Assembly (NCBI RefSeq): GCF_014191545.1
Contig: NZ_AP023361.1
Location: 2,880,501-2,944,500 of the forward strand
Direction of reading: 5' to 3'
DNA from: Terrihabitans soli
GTDB taxonomy: Bacteria > Pseudomonadota > Alphaproteobacteria > Rhizobiales > Methylopilaceae
DNA length: 64,000 nucleotides
Both the position numbers and the translations under genes were made by a program. Shown here piece after piece: positions 43,881 to 52,592 of the stretch. Each line of letters begins with the position of its first letter. The first letter of the stretch is position 1. The notes below the pieces were generated by a model that was not told the origin of the DNA, searched no databases, and worked only from the letters and a program-made list of their open reading frames with translations.

Positions 43881-45368
43881 ATGAAAATGCCTGCGCCGAA
43901 CAGTGCCATCCTGAGCCGTGCCGCGGACATCGCGCGCGAGCTGAGGCGCATTGTGCCCGGCGAAGGCGTCGTTACAGATCCGGACGCCAAGCGCGCTTTC
44001 GAGACCGACGGGCTGACTGCCTACCGCCAGGTGCCGCTCGTCGTGGTTCTGCCGGAGACCGCCGAGCAGGTTTCCGCCATTCTGAAATATTGCCAGAACA
44101 ACGACATCCCCGTTGTGCCGCGCGGCTCGGGCACATCTTTGTCCGGCGGCGCCATCCCGCTCGAAGACGGCGTTCTTCTGTCGATGACGAAGTTCAACCG
44201 CGTTCTCGACATCGATTTTCCGAACCGCACCGCAACCGTTCAGCCGGGCGTCACCAATCTCGCCATCACCAAAGCCGTTTCAGACAAAGGCTTCTATTAC
44301 GCGCCCGATCCGTCTTCCCAGATCGCCTGCTCGATCGGCGGCAATGTCGCGGAAAATTCCGGCGGCGTGCATTGCCTGAAATACGGGCTGACGGCGAACA
44401 ATCTTCTCGGCGTCGAAATGGTGCTGATGACGGGCGAGATCATCCGCCTCGGCGGCAAGCATCTCGACTCGGAGGGTTACGATCTTCTCGGCCTCCTCAC
44501 AGGTTCGGAAGGCCTTCTCGCCGTCGTCACCGAAGTCACTGTGCGTATTCTGCAATCGCCGGAGACGGCGCGCGCCGTCCTCTTCGGCTTCGAAACTTCG
44601 GAAGCGGGCGGCGCCTGCGTCGCTGCGATCATCGCCGCCGGCATCATTCCCGGCGGCATGGAAATGATGGACCGGCCGGCGATCCATGCAACGGAAGCTT
44701 TCTGCAATGCCGGCTATCCGCTCGATGTCGAGGCGCTGCTGATCGTCGAGCTCGACGGCCCGCAGGGCGAAGTCGATTATTTGATCGCCGAGGTCGAAGC
44801 CATCGCCAAACATTGCGGCGCCGTTTATATCCGCATCTCGCAGAACGAGGCCGAACGCCAGCTTTTCTGGCTCGGCCGTAAGGCGGCTTTTCCCGCCGTC
44901 GGCCGTCTCGCGCCGGATTATCTGTGTATGGACGGAACCATCCCGCGCAAGCAGCTGCCCTTCGTTCTGTCGCGCATGAAGGAGATGTCGGCCTTTTACG
45001 GGCTCGAGGTCGCCAATGTCTTCCATGCCGGCGACGGCAATCTCCATCCTCTGATCCTTTACGACGGCAATGTACCGGGCGAATTTGAACGCGCCGAAAG
45101 CTTCGGCGCCGATATTCTGAAGCTCTGCGTCCAGGTTGGCGGAGTTCTGACCGGCGAACACGGCGTCGGCATCGAAAAGCGCGACCTGATGGGCGAGATG
45201 TTCAACGAAGACGATCTCAATCATCAGCAACGCGTGAAATGCGCCTTCGATGCGAAGCATCTTCTCAATCCCGGCAAAGTCTTTCCGGTGCTGCACCGGT
45301 GCGCCGAACTCGGGCGTTTGCATGTCCACAAGGGGCGCCTGCCGCACCCCGAACTCCCGCGCTTCTGA
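43881..45368 (+). CDS. glcD: Glycolate oxidase FAD subunit GlcD
   Basis: Protein of 495 residues. FAD-binding (PCMH) motif VVPRGSGTSLSGGAIPLEDG and C-terminal FAD-oxidase segment VFHAGDGNLHP...LTGEHGVGIEKRD are intact; length is normal for GlcD. It oxidises glycolate (or D-lactate) to glyoxylate (or pyruvate), with electrons passing through GlcE and GlcF. First of a five-gene run, each start overlapping the previous stop. Confidence 0.93.
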   Translation: MKMPAPNSAILSRAADIARELRRIVPGEGVVTDPDAKRAFETDGLTAYRQVPLVVVLPETAEQVSAILKYCQNNDIPVVPRGSGTSLSGGAIPLEDGVLLSMTKFNRVLDIDFPNRTATVQPGVTNLAITKAVSDKGFYYAPDPSSQIACSIGGNVAENSGGVHCLKYGLTANNLLGVEMVLMTGEIIRLGGKHLDSEGYDLLGLLTGSEGLLAVVTEVTVRILQSPETARAVLFGFETSEAGGACVAAIIAAGIIPGGMEMMDRPAIHATEAFCNAGYPLDVEALLIVELDGPQGEVDYLIAEVEAIAKHCGAVYIRISQNEAERQLFWLGRKAAFPAVGRLAPDYLCMDGTIPRKQLPFVLSRMKEMSAFYGLEVANVFHAGDGNLHPLILYDGNVPGEFERAESFGADILKLCVQVGGVLTGEHGVGIEKRDLMGEMFNEDDLNHQQRVKCAFDAKHLLNPGKVFPVLHRCAELGRLHVHKGRLPHPELPRF

Positions 45369-46585
45369 TGCTCGGCTTCGCAAACCCCCTCACCCCGCGC
45401 GATGCCAAAGACGTTCTTTCCGCCGTGCGGGATGCCGTCGACACCAGACGGCCGCTCGAGGTTTTCGGTCACGGCACCAAACGCCGCGTCGGCCGCGCGG
45501 TCGCGGCGCGCCAGATGCTCGATCTGTCCAAATTGGCCGGCGTCATCTTCTACGACCCGGAAGAGATCGTCCTCTCGGTTCATGCGGGAACGCCGCTCGC
45601 CGAGATCGACGCGCTGCTGGGCGCGAAGAACCAGGAGCTTGCCTTCGAGCCCATGGATTACGGCCCTCTGTTCGGCGCACCGCGCGACGGCGGCACGATC
45701 GGCGGCGCACTTGCCGCAAATATCGCCGGGCCGCGGCGCATTAAATCCGGCGCGGCGCGCGATCATGTACTCGGCGTCAACGCCGTCTCGGGGCGCGGCG
45801 AGGCATTCAAATCCGGCGGCCGTGTCGTGAAGAACGTCACCGGCTACGATCTCTCCAAAGGCATGGCGGGCTCCTGGGGCACGCTTGCGGTGCTGACCGA
45901 TGTGACATTCAAAGTCCTGCCGCGCGCCGAAACATCGTCCACCTTCGCGATCTTCGGTCTCGACGACCGCGCGGCGATCGACGTTCTGTGCCGGGCCATG
46001 GGCTCCTCGGCCGAGGTTTCGGGCGCCGTGCATCTTCCGGCGAGGCTCGCGCCAAGTTTTACGCAACTCTCATCCTATGGCTTTGCCTGCACGCTGCTGC
46101 GGCTCGAAGGATTTCGTCCGTCCGTTCTTTATCGCGCCCAGCGCCTCGCGGAGCTTGTCGGCAAAGGCCGCGAAAGTATCCGCATCGACGATACGGATTC
46201 GGCCGACCTCTGGCGCGCCATCCGCGATGTAGAACCTTTTGCCGATCGCGAAGACCCGCTCTGGCGCATCAGCTGCGCGCCCTCGCGCGCACCGGACATC
46301 GTCCGTGCACTGTCGTCCACTTTGCGCTTCCGCCACTATTACGATTGGTCCGGCGGACTTGTCTGGCTGGAGCTCGGCGAGACGCCGCAAGATTGCGGCG
46401 CTTCGAAAATCCGCAAGGCCATCCGCGAAAATGGCGGCGGCCACGCGACACTCATCCGCGCGCCGGAGCCCGCGCCCGAGATCGCGCATTTTCATCCGCA
46501 GAGCGATGCGCTTGCCGCTCTGTCGTCGCGTCTGAAACAGAGCTTCGATCCGCTCGGCATTCTCAATCCGGGGCGCATGGGCTGA
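45368..46585 (+). CDS. glcE: Glycolate oxidase FAD-binding subunit GlcE
   Basis: Protein of 405 residues from ATG 45368, overlapping the glcD stop by one base (TGATG). It has a PCMH-type FAD domain (FGHGTKRRVGR, GGTIGGALAANIAGPRRIKSGAARDHVLG, GRVVKNVTGYDLSK) and ends in FDPLGILNPGRM. GlcE is the second flavin subunit of the glycolate oxidase complex. Confidence 0.93.
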   Translation: MLGFANPLTPRDAKDVLSAVRDAVDTRRPLEVFGHGTKRRVGRAVAARQMLDLSKLAGVIFYDPEEIVLSVHAGTPLAEIDALLGAKNQELAFEPMDYGPLFGAPRDGGTIGGALAANIAGPRRIKSGAARDHVLGVNAVSGRGEAFKSGGRVVKNVTGYDLSKGMAGSWGTLAVLTDVTFKVLPRAETSSTFAIFGLDDRAAIDVLCRAMGSSAEVSGAVHLPARLAPSFTQLSSYGFACTLLRLEGFRPSVLYRAQRLAELVGKGRESIRIDDTDSADLWRAIRDVEPFADREDPLWRISCAPSRAPDIVRALSSTLRFRHYYDWSGGLVWLELGETPQDCGASKIRKAIRENGGGHATLIRAPEPAPEIAHFHPQSDALAALSSRLKQSFDPLGILNPGRMG

Positions 46586-47895
46586 TGCAGACGCATTTTT
46601 CCGCAGAGCAGCTCGCGGTTCCCGAAATCGCCGAGTCCGAGCGCATTATCCGCAAATGCGTGCATTGCGGATTCTGTCTCGCCACCTGCCCGACCTATCT
46701 CGAACTCGGCAGTGAACTCGACAGCCCGCGCGGCCGCATCTACCTCATCAAGGACATGCTTGAAAGCGGACGGCCGGCAGGCGCCGAAACCGCGCTGCAT
46801 ATCGATCGTTGCCTGTCCTGCCTGTCCTGCGCCACGACCTGCCCTTCGGGCGTCGATTACATGCACCTGATCGACCGCGCGCGCGTGCATGTCGAGAACA
46901 CCTATCGGCGCCCCTTCGGCGACCGCGCGATCCGCGCGCTTCTCGCCGCGGTCCTGCCTTATCCGGCCCGTTTCCGCGCGGCGCTTTTTGCGGCGCGCCT
47001 CGTCCGGCCTCTTGCGCCGCTGCTCGACAGTTTCGGCGGCCCGTTCCGCAAACTCGCCGCGATGCTGAAGCTGGCGTCACCGCAGCAGCGCGGTGCAACG
47101 CCCTCATCGCCGGACATTGCCGTGCCGCGGCGCGGCCGCGTGGCGCTGCTGAAAGGCTGTGCGCAATCGGTGCTCGATCCCGGCATCAACCAGGCGGCCG
47201 AGAGCCTCCTCGCACGTTTCGGAATTGACGTGATAAAGCCTGAAGGAGAAGGCTGCTGCGGCTCACTCGTCCATCATATGGGCCGTGAAGACGAGGCGCG
47301 CGGCTTTGCGCGCAAGAATATCGATGCCTGGACGCGCGAGATCGACACCGGGCTCGACGCTATCCTGATCACGACTTCGGGCTGCGGCACGCTCATCAAG
47401 GATTACGGCCATCTGCTCGCGGACGACGCCGAATACGCCGCAAAGGCCGCGCTCGTCGGCAGCCGCACGCTCGATGTCTCGGAGTATCTGGCCAAGCTCG
47501 ATCTGCCGGCAGCCAGCAAAGCCGGGATAGATGTTGCCTATCACGCCGCCTGCTCGCTGCAGCACGGACAGAAGGTGACGCTCGAACCGCGCGCTTTGCT
47601 GGAACGCGCGGGCTTTACCTTGCGCGAGATTCCGGAAGGTCATATCTGCTGCGGCTCGGCGGGAACCTATAATATTCTTCACCCCGACATCGCCGGATCT
47701 TTGCGCGACCGGAAACTCAAGAATATCGCGACGACGCATGCATCGGTCATCGCGACGGGCAATATCGGCTGCATGACGCAGCTTCGCTCCGGCACCGCAA
47801 CGCCGGTCGTGCATCTTGTCGAACTTCTCGACTGGGCGTATGGCGGCGCAAAGCCTGAGGCTTTGAACCGAACCGATATGAGGAGAACGCCGTGA
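46585..47895 (+). CDS. glcF: Glycolate oxidase iron-sulfur subunit GlcF
   Basis: Protein of 436 residues from ATG 46585, overlapping glcE by one base. Two ferredoxin-type motifs are present, CVHCGFCLATCP and CLSCLSCATTCP, followed by two CCG domains (EGCCGSLVHHMG and ICCGSAGTYN). It carries electrons from the flavin subunits to the quinone pool at the inner membrane. Confidence 0.94.
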   Translation: MQTHFSAEQLAVPEIAESERIIRKCVHCGFCLATCPTYLELGSELDSPRGRIYLIKDMLESGRPAGAETALHIDRCLSCLSCATTCPSGVDYMHLIDRARVHVENTYRRPFGDRAIRALLAAVLPYPARFRAALFAARLVRPLAPLLDSFGGPFRKLAAMLKLASPQQRGATPSSPDIAVPRRGRVALLKGCAQSVLDPGINQAAESLLARFGIDVIKPEGEGCCGSLVHHMGREDEARGFARKNIDAWTREIDTGLDAILITTSGCGTLIKDYGHLLADDAEYAAKAALVGSRTLDVSEYLAKLDLPAASKAGIDVAYHAACSLQHGQKVTLEPRALLERAGFTLREIPEGHICCGSAGTYNILHPDIAGSLRDRKLKNIATTHASVIATGNIGCMTQLRSGTATPVVHLVELLDWAYGGAKPEALNRTDMRRTP

Positions 47896-48326
47896 CCCTA
47901 TCTCTCCATCAGGCGCAGACCATTGTGTCCGGCGCGCTCGAATTTGCCGACAAGAACAAGATGAAGCCGGTGTCGATCATCGTGCTCGATGCGCGCGGCG
48001 TTCTGAAAGCGGCGGCAGCGCAGGACGGCACAAGCCTTCGCCGCTCCGACATTGCGACGGGCAAGGCGCATGGCTCGGTCGCACTCGGCATGGGCTCGCG
48101 CGCTTTGTTCAAGCGCGCCAAGGAACAGGCCTTCTTCATCGCGGCGGCGACGTCGGCCATCGGCGGCAGCCTCGTGCCGGTGCCGGGCGGCGTTCTGATC
48201 CGCGACGGCGCGGGCGCCATTCTCGGCGCCGTCGGCATTTCCGGCTGCACCTCGGAAAACGACGAGGCGGCGGCCATGGCCGGGATCGCCAAAGCCGGGC
48301 TTGTCAGCGATCCCGGAGCGGATTGA
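47892..48326 (+). CDS. glcG: GlcG/HbpS-family protein
   Basis: Protein of 144 residues from GTG 47892, overlapping the glcF stop (GTGA), with AGGAG upstream. The family pattern is clear (ALEFADKNKMKPVSIIVLDARGVLKAAAAQDG, GGSLVPVPGGVLIRDGAGAILGAVGISG). GlcG commonly accompanies glycolate oxidase genes, but its molecular role is unsettled; the related HbpS binds heme. No signal peptide, so cytoplasmic. Confidence 0.88.
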   Translation: MTLSLHQAQTIVSGALEFADKNKMKPVSIIVLDARGVLKAAAAQDGTSLRRSDIATGKAHGSVALGMGSRALFKRAKEQAFFIAAATSAIGGSLVPVPGGVLIRDGAGAILGAVGISGCTSENDEAAAMAGIAKAGLVSDPGAD

Positions 48327-49465
48327 TGACCGTCATCACGACGATCGACGATCTGCGCGAGATCGCGAAGAGGAAAATCCCGCGCGCGATCTTCGACTAT
48401 GCCGATGGCGGCGCCTATATGGAAACGACACTCAGGGCCAACCGCGCCGACCTTCTGGCGATCAAACTTCGCCAGCGCGTTCTGATCGATGTCGCGGAAC
48501 GCAGCCTGGCTTCAAGCTTTGTCGGCCAGCCCGCGGCGATGCCGCTCGCCATCGGACCGACGGGCCTTGCCGGTCTCTTTCATGTCGACGGCGAAATCTG
48601 CGGCGCGCGGGCCGCCGAGAAGTTCGGCATCCCGTTCTGTCTCTCCACCGTCTCGATCTGCTCCATCGAGGATGTGCGGGCGAGCACGCAAAAGCCGTTC
48701 TGGTTCCAGCTTTACGTCATGAAGGATCGCGGCTTTGCGACCTCGCTGATCGAACGGGCGAAAGCCGCCGAATGTTCGGCGCTCGTATTGACGCTCGATC
48801 AACAGATCCAGGGCCAGCGCCACCGCGACATCAAGAACGGGCTGACGGTTCCGCCGCGGCTGACCTTCGCCAACGCCCTGAACATGCTGACCAAGCCCGG
48901 CTGGGCGCTGCCGATGCTGAAGGGCAAGCGCAAGAATTTCGGCAATCTTCAGGGCTATATCCCCGATAGCGGCGTGACCGTGCTGGCGCAATGGATCGCA
49001 AGCCAGCTCGATGCTTCGCTGTCCTGGAAGGATGTCGCGTGGATACGCTCGCTCTGGCCCGGGAAGCTGATCCTGAAAGGCGTGCTCGATGCGGAAGATG
49101 CGAAGATCGCGGCCTCCTCAGGTGCCGATGCGATCATCGTCTCGAACCATGGCGGCCGCCAGCTCGACGGCGCGCGATCGACGATTTCCGTTCTGCCGGA
49201 GGTCGTTGAGGCCGTAGACGGGAAGATCGAGGTCCTGTTCGACGGCGGCGTGCGCTCGGGACAGGATATTCTGAAAGCCCGTGCGCTTGGCGCGCAGGGC
49301 TGCCTGATCGGCCGCGCTTTCCTTTATTCGCTTGCGGCGGGCGGCGAAGCAGGCGTTTCCCGGGCGCTCGAGATTATCGCCAAGGAACTCGATATCTCGA
49401 TGGCGCTGACCGGCACGCGGAACGTGGACGAAATCGGCCCGCACACGTTGGCGCGCGGCCCTTAA
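48326..49465 (+). CDS. lldD: FMN-dependent L-2-hydroxyacid dehydrogenase (LldD-like)
   Basis: Protein of 379 residues from ATG 48326, overlapping the glcG stop by one base. FMN and active-site segments are intact: LAIGPTGLAGLFHVDGE, LTLDQQIQGQRHRDIKNG, the catalytic histidine in IVSNHGGRQLDGA, and FDGGVRSGQDILKARALGA. It oxidises L-lactate or another L-2-hydroxyacid such as (S)-mandelate or glycolate. With GlcDEF this operon could oxidise both enantiomers of lactate. It is convergent with the adenosyltransferase gene (4-bp overlap). Confidence 0.88.
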   Translation: MTVITTIDDLREIAKRKIPRAIFDYADGGAYMETTLRANRADLLAIKLRQRVLIDVAERSLASSFVGQPAAMPLAIGPTGLAGLFHVDGEICGARAAEKFGIPFCLSTVSICSIEDVRASTQKPFWFQLYVMKDRGFATSLIERAKAAECSALVLTLDQQIQGQRHRDIKNGLTVPPRLTFANALNMLTKPGWALPMLKGKRKNFGNLQGYIPDSGVTVLAQWIASQLDASLSWKDVAWIRSLWPGKLILKGVLDAEDAKIAASSGADAIIVSNHGGRQLDGARSTISVLPEVVEAVDGKIEVLFDGGVRSGQDILKARALGAQGCLIGRAFLYSLAAGGEAGVSRALEIIAKELDISMALTGTRNVDEIGPHTLARGP

Positions 49466-49998
49466 GCTTTGCCGCGCGGCCCGGCGAGCGGCACGGATGC
49501 GTGACCCGCATCGAAATCAACGCGGCGCGCCCAGACGAAAAGAAGATCGCTCAAACGATTGATATAGGCGCTTACGGCCGGCGGAACCTGCGGATTGAGC
49601 GCCGCCATGCCACGCTCGGCTCTGCGCGCCACGACCCGTGCCATATGCAGCCGCGCGCTCGCTTCGGACTCGCCCGGATAGATGAAATCCCGCAGTTCCG
49701 GGAGCGTGTTCGACACGTCGTCGATGATCACTTCCAGCCGCCGCGCTTCCGCATCCGAGAAGACGAGCTCCGGCCGTTTGCCTTCGGCGCTGATCAGCGC
49801 GCTGATGGCATAAAGATCATGCTGGATGGTGCGGATGTCTTGCGCGCCCGCGGGAAAGGCGATGGCGGCAAGCCCGAGCGCCGCCGACAATTCATCGAGA
49901 TCTCCGACGACATTGATATGCGGATCGGATTTTCGAGTGCGCCGTCCGGAGAATAATGCGGTTTCTCCCCGGTCACCCTTCTTGGTGTAGAGCTTCAC
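49462..49998 (-). CDS. PduO-type cob(I)alamin adenosyltransferase
   Basis: Protein of 178 residues from GTG 49998, overlapping the ATPase stop (GTGA). ATP-binding TKKGDRGETALFSG, VVGDLDELSAALG and the C-terminal INRLSDLLFVWAR with upstream RRAERGM are the hallmarks of the PduO-type trimeric enzyme. It transfers adenosyl from ATP to reduced corrinoid, forming coenzyme B12. Last gene of the btu operon, so imported cobalamin can be adenosylated at once. Confidence 0.93.
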   Translation of the reverse strand: MKLYTKKGDRGETALFSGRRTRKSDPHINVVGDLDELSAALGLAAIAFPAGAQDIRTIQHDLYAISALISAEGKRPELVFSDAEARRLEVIIDDVSNTLPELRDFIYPGESEASARLHMARVVARRAERGMAALNPQVPPAVSAYINRLSDLLFVWARRVDFDAGHASVPLAGPRGKA

Positions 49999-50756
49999 CG
50001 AGCAGTCTCCCTCTGCCAGGGTAAAATATAGCCCTCGCCGCGTTTGACGGCGATACCGTAGGCCGTGGCGATGTTTTCATCGCTCAGCACCTCTTCGGGC
50101 CGGCCCTCGGCGAGTTTCTTCCCCTTTGCGAGAAGTACAACCCGGTCACAATACCTATAGGCGAGACCGATATCGTGCAGCACGGCAACGACGCCGTTGC
50201 CAGCCCGGGTTTGCTCTCGCAGCAATTCCATAATCGCCAGTTGATGATAGGGGTCGAGCGCCGATATCGGCTCGTCCGCCAAAAGAAGAGGCGCCTCGAC
50301 CGCGAGCGCCCGGGCCAAAAGCACCCGCGCCTGTTCGCCGCCCGAAAGCGTGTCGAAGCCGCGCGCCGCAAAATCCGCCATGCCGACCAGATCGAGCGCG
50401 CGTTTCACAACTGCGCGATCCGCCTCGTCCGATGTGCGGCCGCGATGCGGCAGCCGCCCGAGCCCGGCAAGAGCCTCCACACGAATGGGCCAATGCGCAC
50501 CATCGTTCTGCGCCAGATAGGCGACCATCTGCGCCCGCACGCGCGGCTTCAAAGCCGCTATGTCTTTTCCGTCGTAGGACACGCTGCCCGCTTTCGCTGG
50601 AAGGAGCCCGGCCAGCACCCGCAGAAGCGAGGTCTTGCCGGCGCCGTTCGGGCCGACCAGCCCGACAAACTCACCCGTGCGCACGGAGATATCGACACCT
50701 TCGAGCACGCGCGTCTCATTCAGCGAAAGGGAAATGGATGTTGCTGCGATTTCCAT
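49995..50756 (-). CDS. btuD: Cobalamin ABC transporter ATPase (BtuD-like)
   Basis: Protein of 253 residues (ATG 50756; GTG 50759 is also open). Walker A GPNGAGKTS, signature TLSGGEQARVLLARAL, Walker B LLLADEP and switch histidine VLHDIGLA. It overlaps the permease stop and the adenosyltransferase start. The BtuD/FecE class also includes heme and siderophore ATPases; B12 is assigned from the riboswitch-led operon. Confidence 0.88.
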   Translation of the reverse strand: MEIAATSISLSLNETRVLEGVDISVRTGEFVGLVGPNGAGKTSLLRVLAGLLPAKAGSVSYDGKDIAALKPRVRAQMVAYLAQNDGAHWPIRVEALAGLGRLPHRGRTSDEADRAVVKRALDLVGMADFAARGFDTLSGGEQARVLLARALAVEAPLLLADEPISALDPYHQLAIMELLREQTRAGNGVVAVLHDIGLAYRYCDRVVLLAKGKKLAEGRPEEVLSDENIATAYGIAVKRGEGYILPWQRETAR

Positions 50757-51748
50757 CACGCCTCCCTCCTCGCGCGCCAGAGCAGCGAGAACAGGAACGG
50801 CGCGCCGACAAGCGCCGTGACGACACCGAGCTTGAGTTCCGGCTCGATGGGTAGCATGCGCACCGCGATATCGGCGGCAAGCGTCAGCACCGCGCCGCCA
50901 AAGCCCGAGACGAGAAGAAGACGCCCCGGACTGTGGCCGATCAGCGGCCGCAAAAGATGCGGCACGATCAGGCCGACAAAACCGATGGCGCCGGTAACCG
51001 CAACCGCACTGCCGACGCTGAGCGCGGCGCCGGCAATCAGCTTCAGCCGCACGCGTTTGAGATCGAAACCGAGGCTCCTCGCCGTATCCTCGCCGAGCGA
51101 CAGCGCATCGAGCGCATGCGCCGAGCTCAGCATCAGACCCCAGCCTAAAGCCATCAGCGGCAGAGCGAGAGCGACATGATTGAGGCTGCGGTCGTTGAGC
51201 GAGCCCATCAGCCAGAAGATGATTTCGAGCACGGCATAGGGATTGGGCGAGAGATTGAGCGCCAGTGCCGTCAGCGCACCGGCAAGGCTCGACAACGCGA
51301 TGCCTGCGAGGATGAGCGCCGCGGTCGAGGTGCCGCGGCCGCCCATCCAGAACACCGCGCCGGCGGTGATTGCCGCGCCGAGAATGCCGCCGAGCGGCAA
51401 AGCGAGCGCAAAACCCTGCGAGAGGCCGGAATAGAAAGCGATGACGGCGCCAAGCGCCGCCCCCGATGAGACGCCGACAACGCCGGGATCGGCGAGCGGA
51501 TTGCGCAAGAGGCCCTGCATGGCGGCGCCCGTGAGGCCAAGGCTGAAGCCGACGGCCGCGCCGAGAATGGCGCGCGGCACGCGCAGTTCGACAAAGACGA
51601 TGCGCTCAAGCGAATCTGTGCCCGACAGCGCATCGGATATTGCTTTGCCGAGATCGAGCGGCGCATAGCCGATCGCCGTCGACACCGCAGCGAGCGCCAG
51701 CGCCGCAAGAGCAAGCGCCAAAGTCAGAAAAGTGTCGGAGCGCGTCAT
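50756..51748 (-). CDS. btuC: Cobalamin ABC transporter permease (BtuC-like)
   Basis: Protein of 330 residues, FecCD family with about ten helices. Family motifs include RVPRAILGAAVGFSLGLTGAAMQGLLRNPLADPGVVGVSSGAALGAV and GFVGLIVPHLLRPLIGHSPGRLL. It overlaps btuF by four bases and btuD by one to four. Substrate from context. Confidence 0.9.
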   Translation of the reverse strand: MTRSDTFLTLALALAALALAAVSTAIGYAPLDLGKAISDALSGTDSLERIVFVELRVPRAILGAAVGFSLGLTGAAMQGLLRNPLADPGVVGVSSGAALGAVIAFYSGLSQGFALALPLGGILGAAITAGAVFWMGGRGTSTAALILAGIALSSLAGALTALALNLSPNPYAVLEIIFWLMGSLNDRSLNHVALALPLMALGWGLMLSSAHALDALSLGEDTARSLGFDLKRVRLKLIAGAALSVGSAVAVTGAIGFVGLIVPHLLRPLIGHSPGRLLLVSGFGGAVLTLAADIAVRMLPIEPELKLGVVTALVGAPFLFSLLWRARREA

Positions 51749-52581
51749 GGCTTTGCGCGCTCCCAGTTCGCGCGCGCCTCGGCCAGAACGGAGACCGCAT
51801 CGGCAAGCTGCGGCCCGGCGCAGGTCCAGAGATTGGACGGCAGCGCGACGACCTTAATATCGCGCTTCAGCGCGCGGATGGCCGGATGCTCCAGGATTTC
51901 CTGCGCCAGAGCCGGTCCCGTGCGCTCGCCCGTATCGACGATCAGAATATCGGGCTTTGCGAGAACCGCCGCTTCCAGCGGGATATTGGCGCGCCCCGCC
52001 GCGCCGAGTTCGGCGGCGATATTGATGAGGCCCGCCCGCTCCATCATCTCGTCGACCAGCGGACCATAGCTTGTGGCAAATCCGTTCGGACCGAGCATCA
52101 GCGCGCGCGGACGCGGCGAGGCGCCCGGCGCCAGACGCGCCATCTTCCTTTCCATCTCGAAAATGAGATCTGCGCCGCGCTCGGCGACCCCTGCCGCGTC
52201 GGCGATCTGCATGATCTGTATCTTCGTCGCGGCAAGACTTTCCGGCACGTCGAGATCGACGACTTTGCGCCCATGGCGGTTCAGAAAGCCGACGGCACCG
52301 CGCGCCGTGTATTTACCGGCGAGAATGAGATCGGGATCGAGCCCGATCACCTCTTCCGCCAGTCCCTGATTGGTCGCGATGCCTTGCGCGAGATCGGGCA
52401 CGCTCGATGAGTGCGGCTCGGCGGCGAGCCAGGTCACCGAAGCGATGCGGGTTTTTGGCACGAGACGCAGCAGAACCTGATCGGCACAGAGATTGAGCGA
52501 GACGATGCGCTGCGGCCCCTCCTTAGAAAAGGGAGGCGCCGCCCCGGCAGGGGCGGCGGCAAGCGCCAGAGCAAGAGACAA
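51745..52581 (-). CDS. btuF: Cobalamin-binding periplasmic protein (BtuF-like)
   Basis: About 278 residues from TTG 52581; an in-frame CTG at 52596 overlaps the btuB stop as CTGA, has GAGGG nine bases upstream and would give a better signal peptide (KPVLLSLALALAAAPAGA). The mature protein is a class III helical-backbone binding protein (RIVSLNLCADQVLLRLVP, VIGLDPDLILAGKYTARG, ILIVDTGERTGPALAQEI). It would deliver cobalamin to BtuC in the periplasm. The exact start is uncertain. Confidence 0.85.
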   Translation of the reverse strand: MSLALALAAAPAGAAPPFSKEGPQRIVSLNLCADQVLLRLVPKTRIASVTWLAAEPHSSSVPDLAQGIATNQGLAEEVIGLDPDLILAGKYTARGAVGFLNRHGRKVVDLDVPESLAATKIQIMQIADAAGVAERGADLIFEMERKMARLAPGASPRPRALMLGPNGFATSYGPLVDEMMERAGLINIAAELGAAGRANIPLEAAVLAKPDILIVDTGERTGPALAQEILEHPAIRALKRDIKVVALPSNLWTCAGPQLADAVSVLAEARANWERAKP

Positions 52582-52592
52582 AAGAACCGGTT

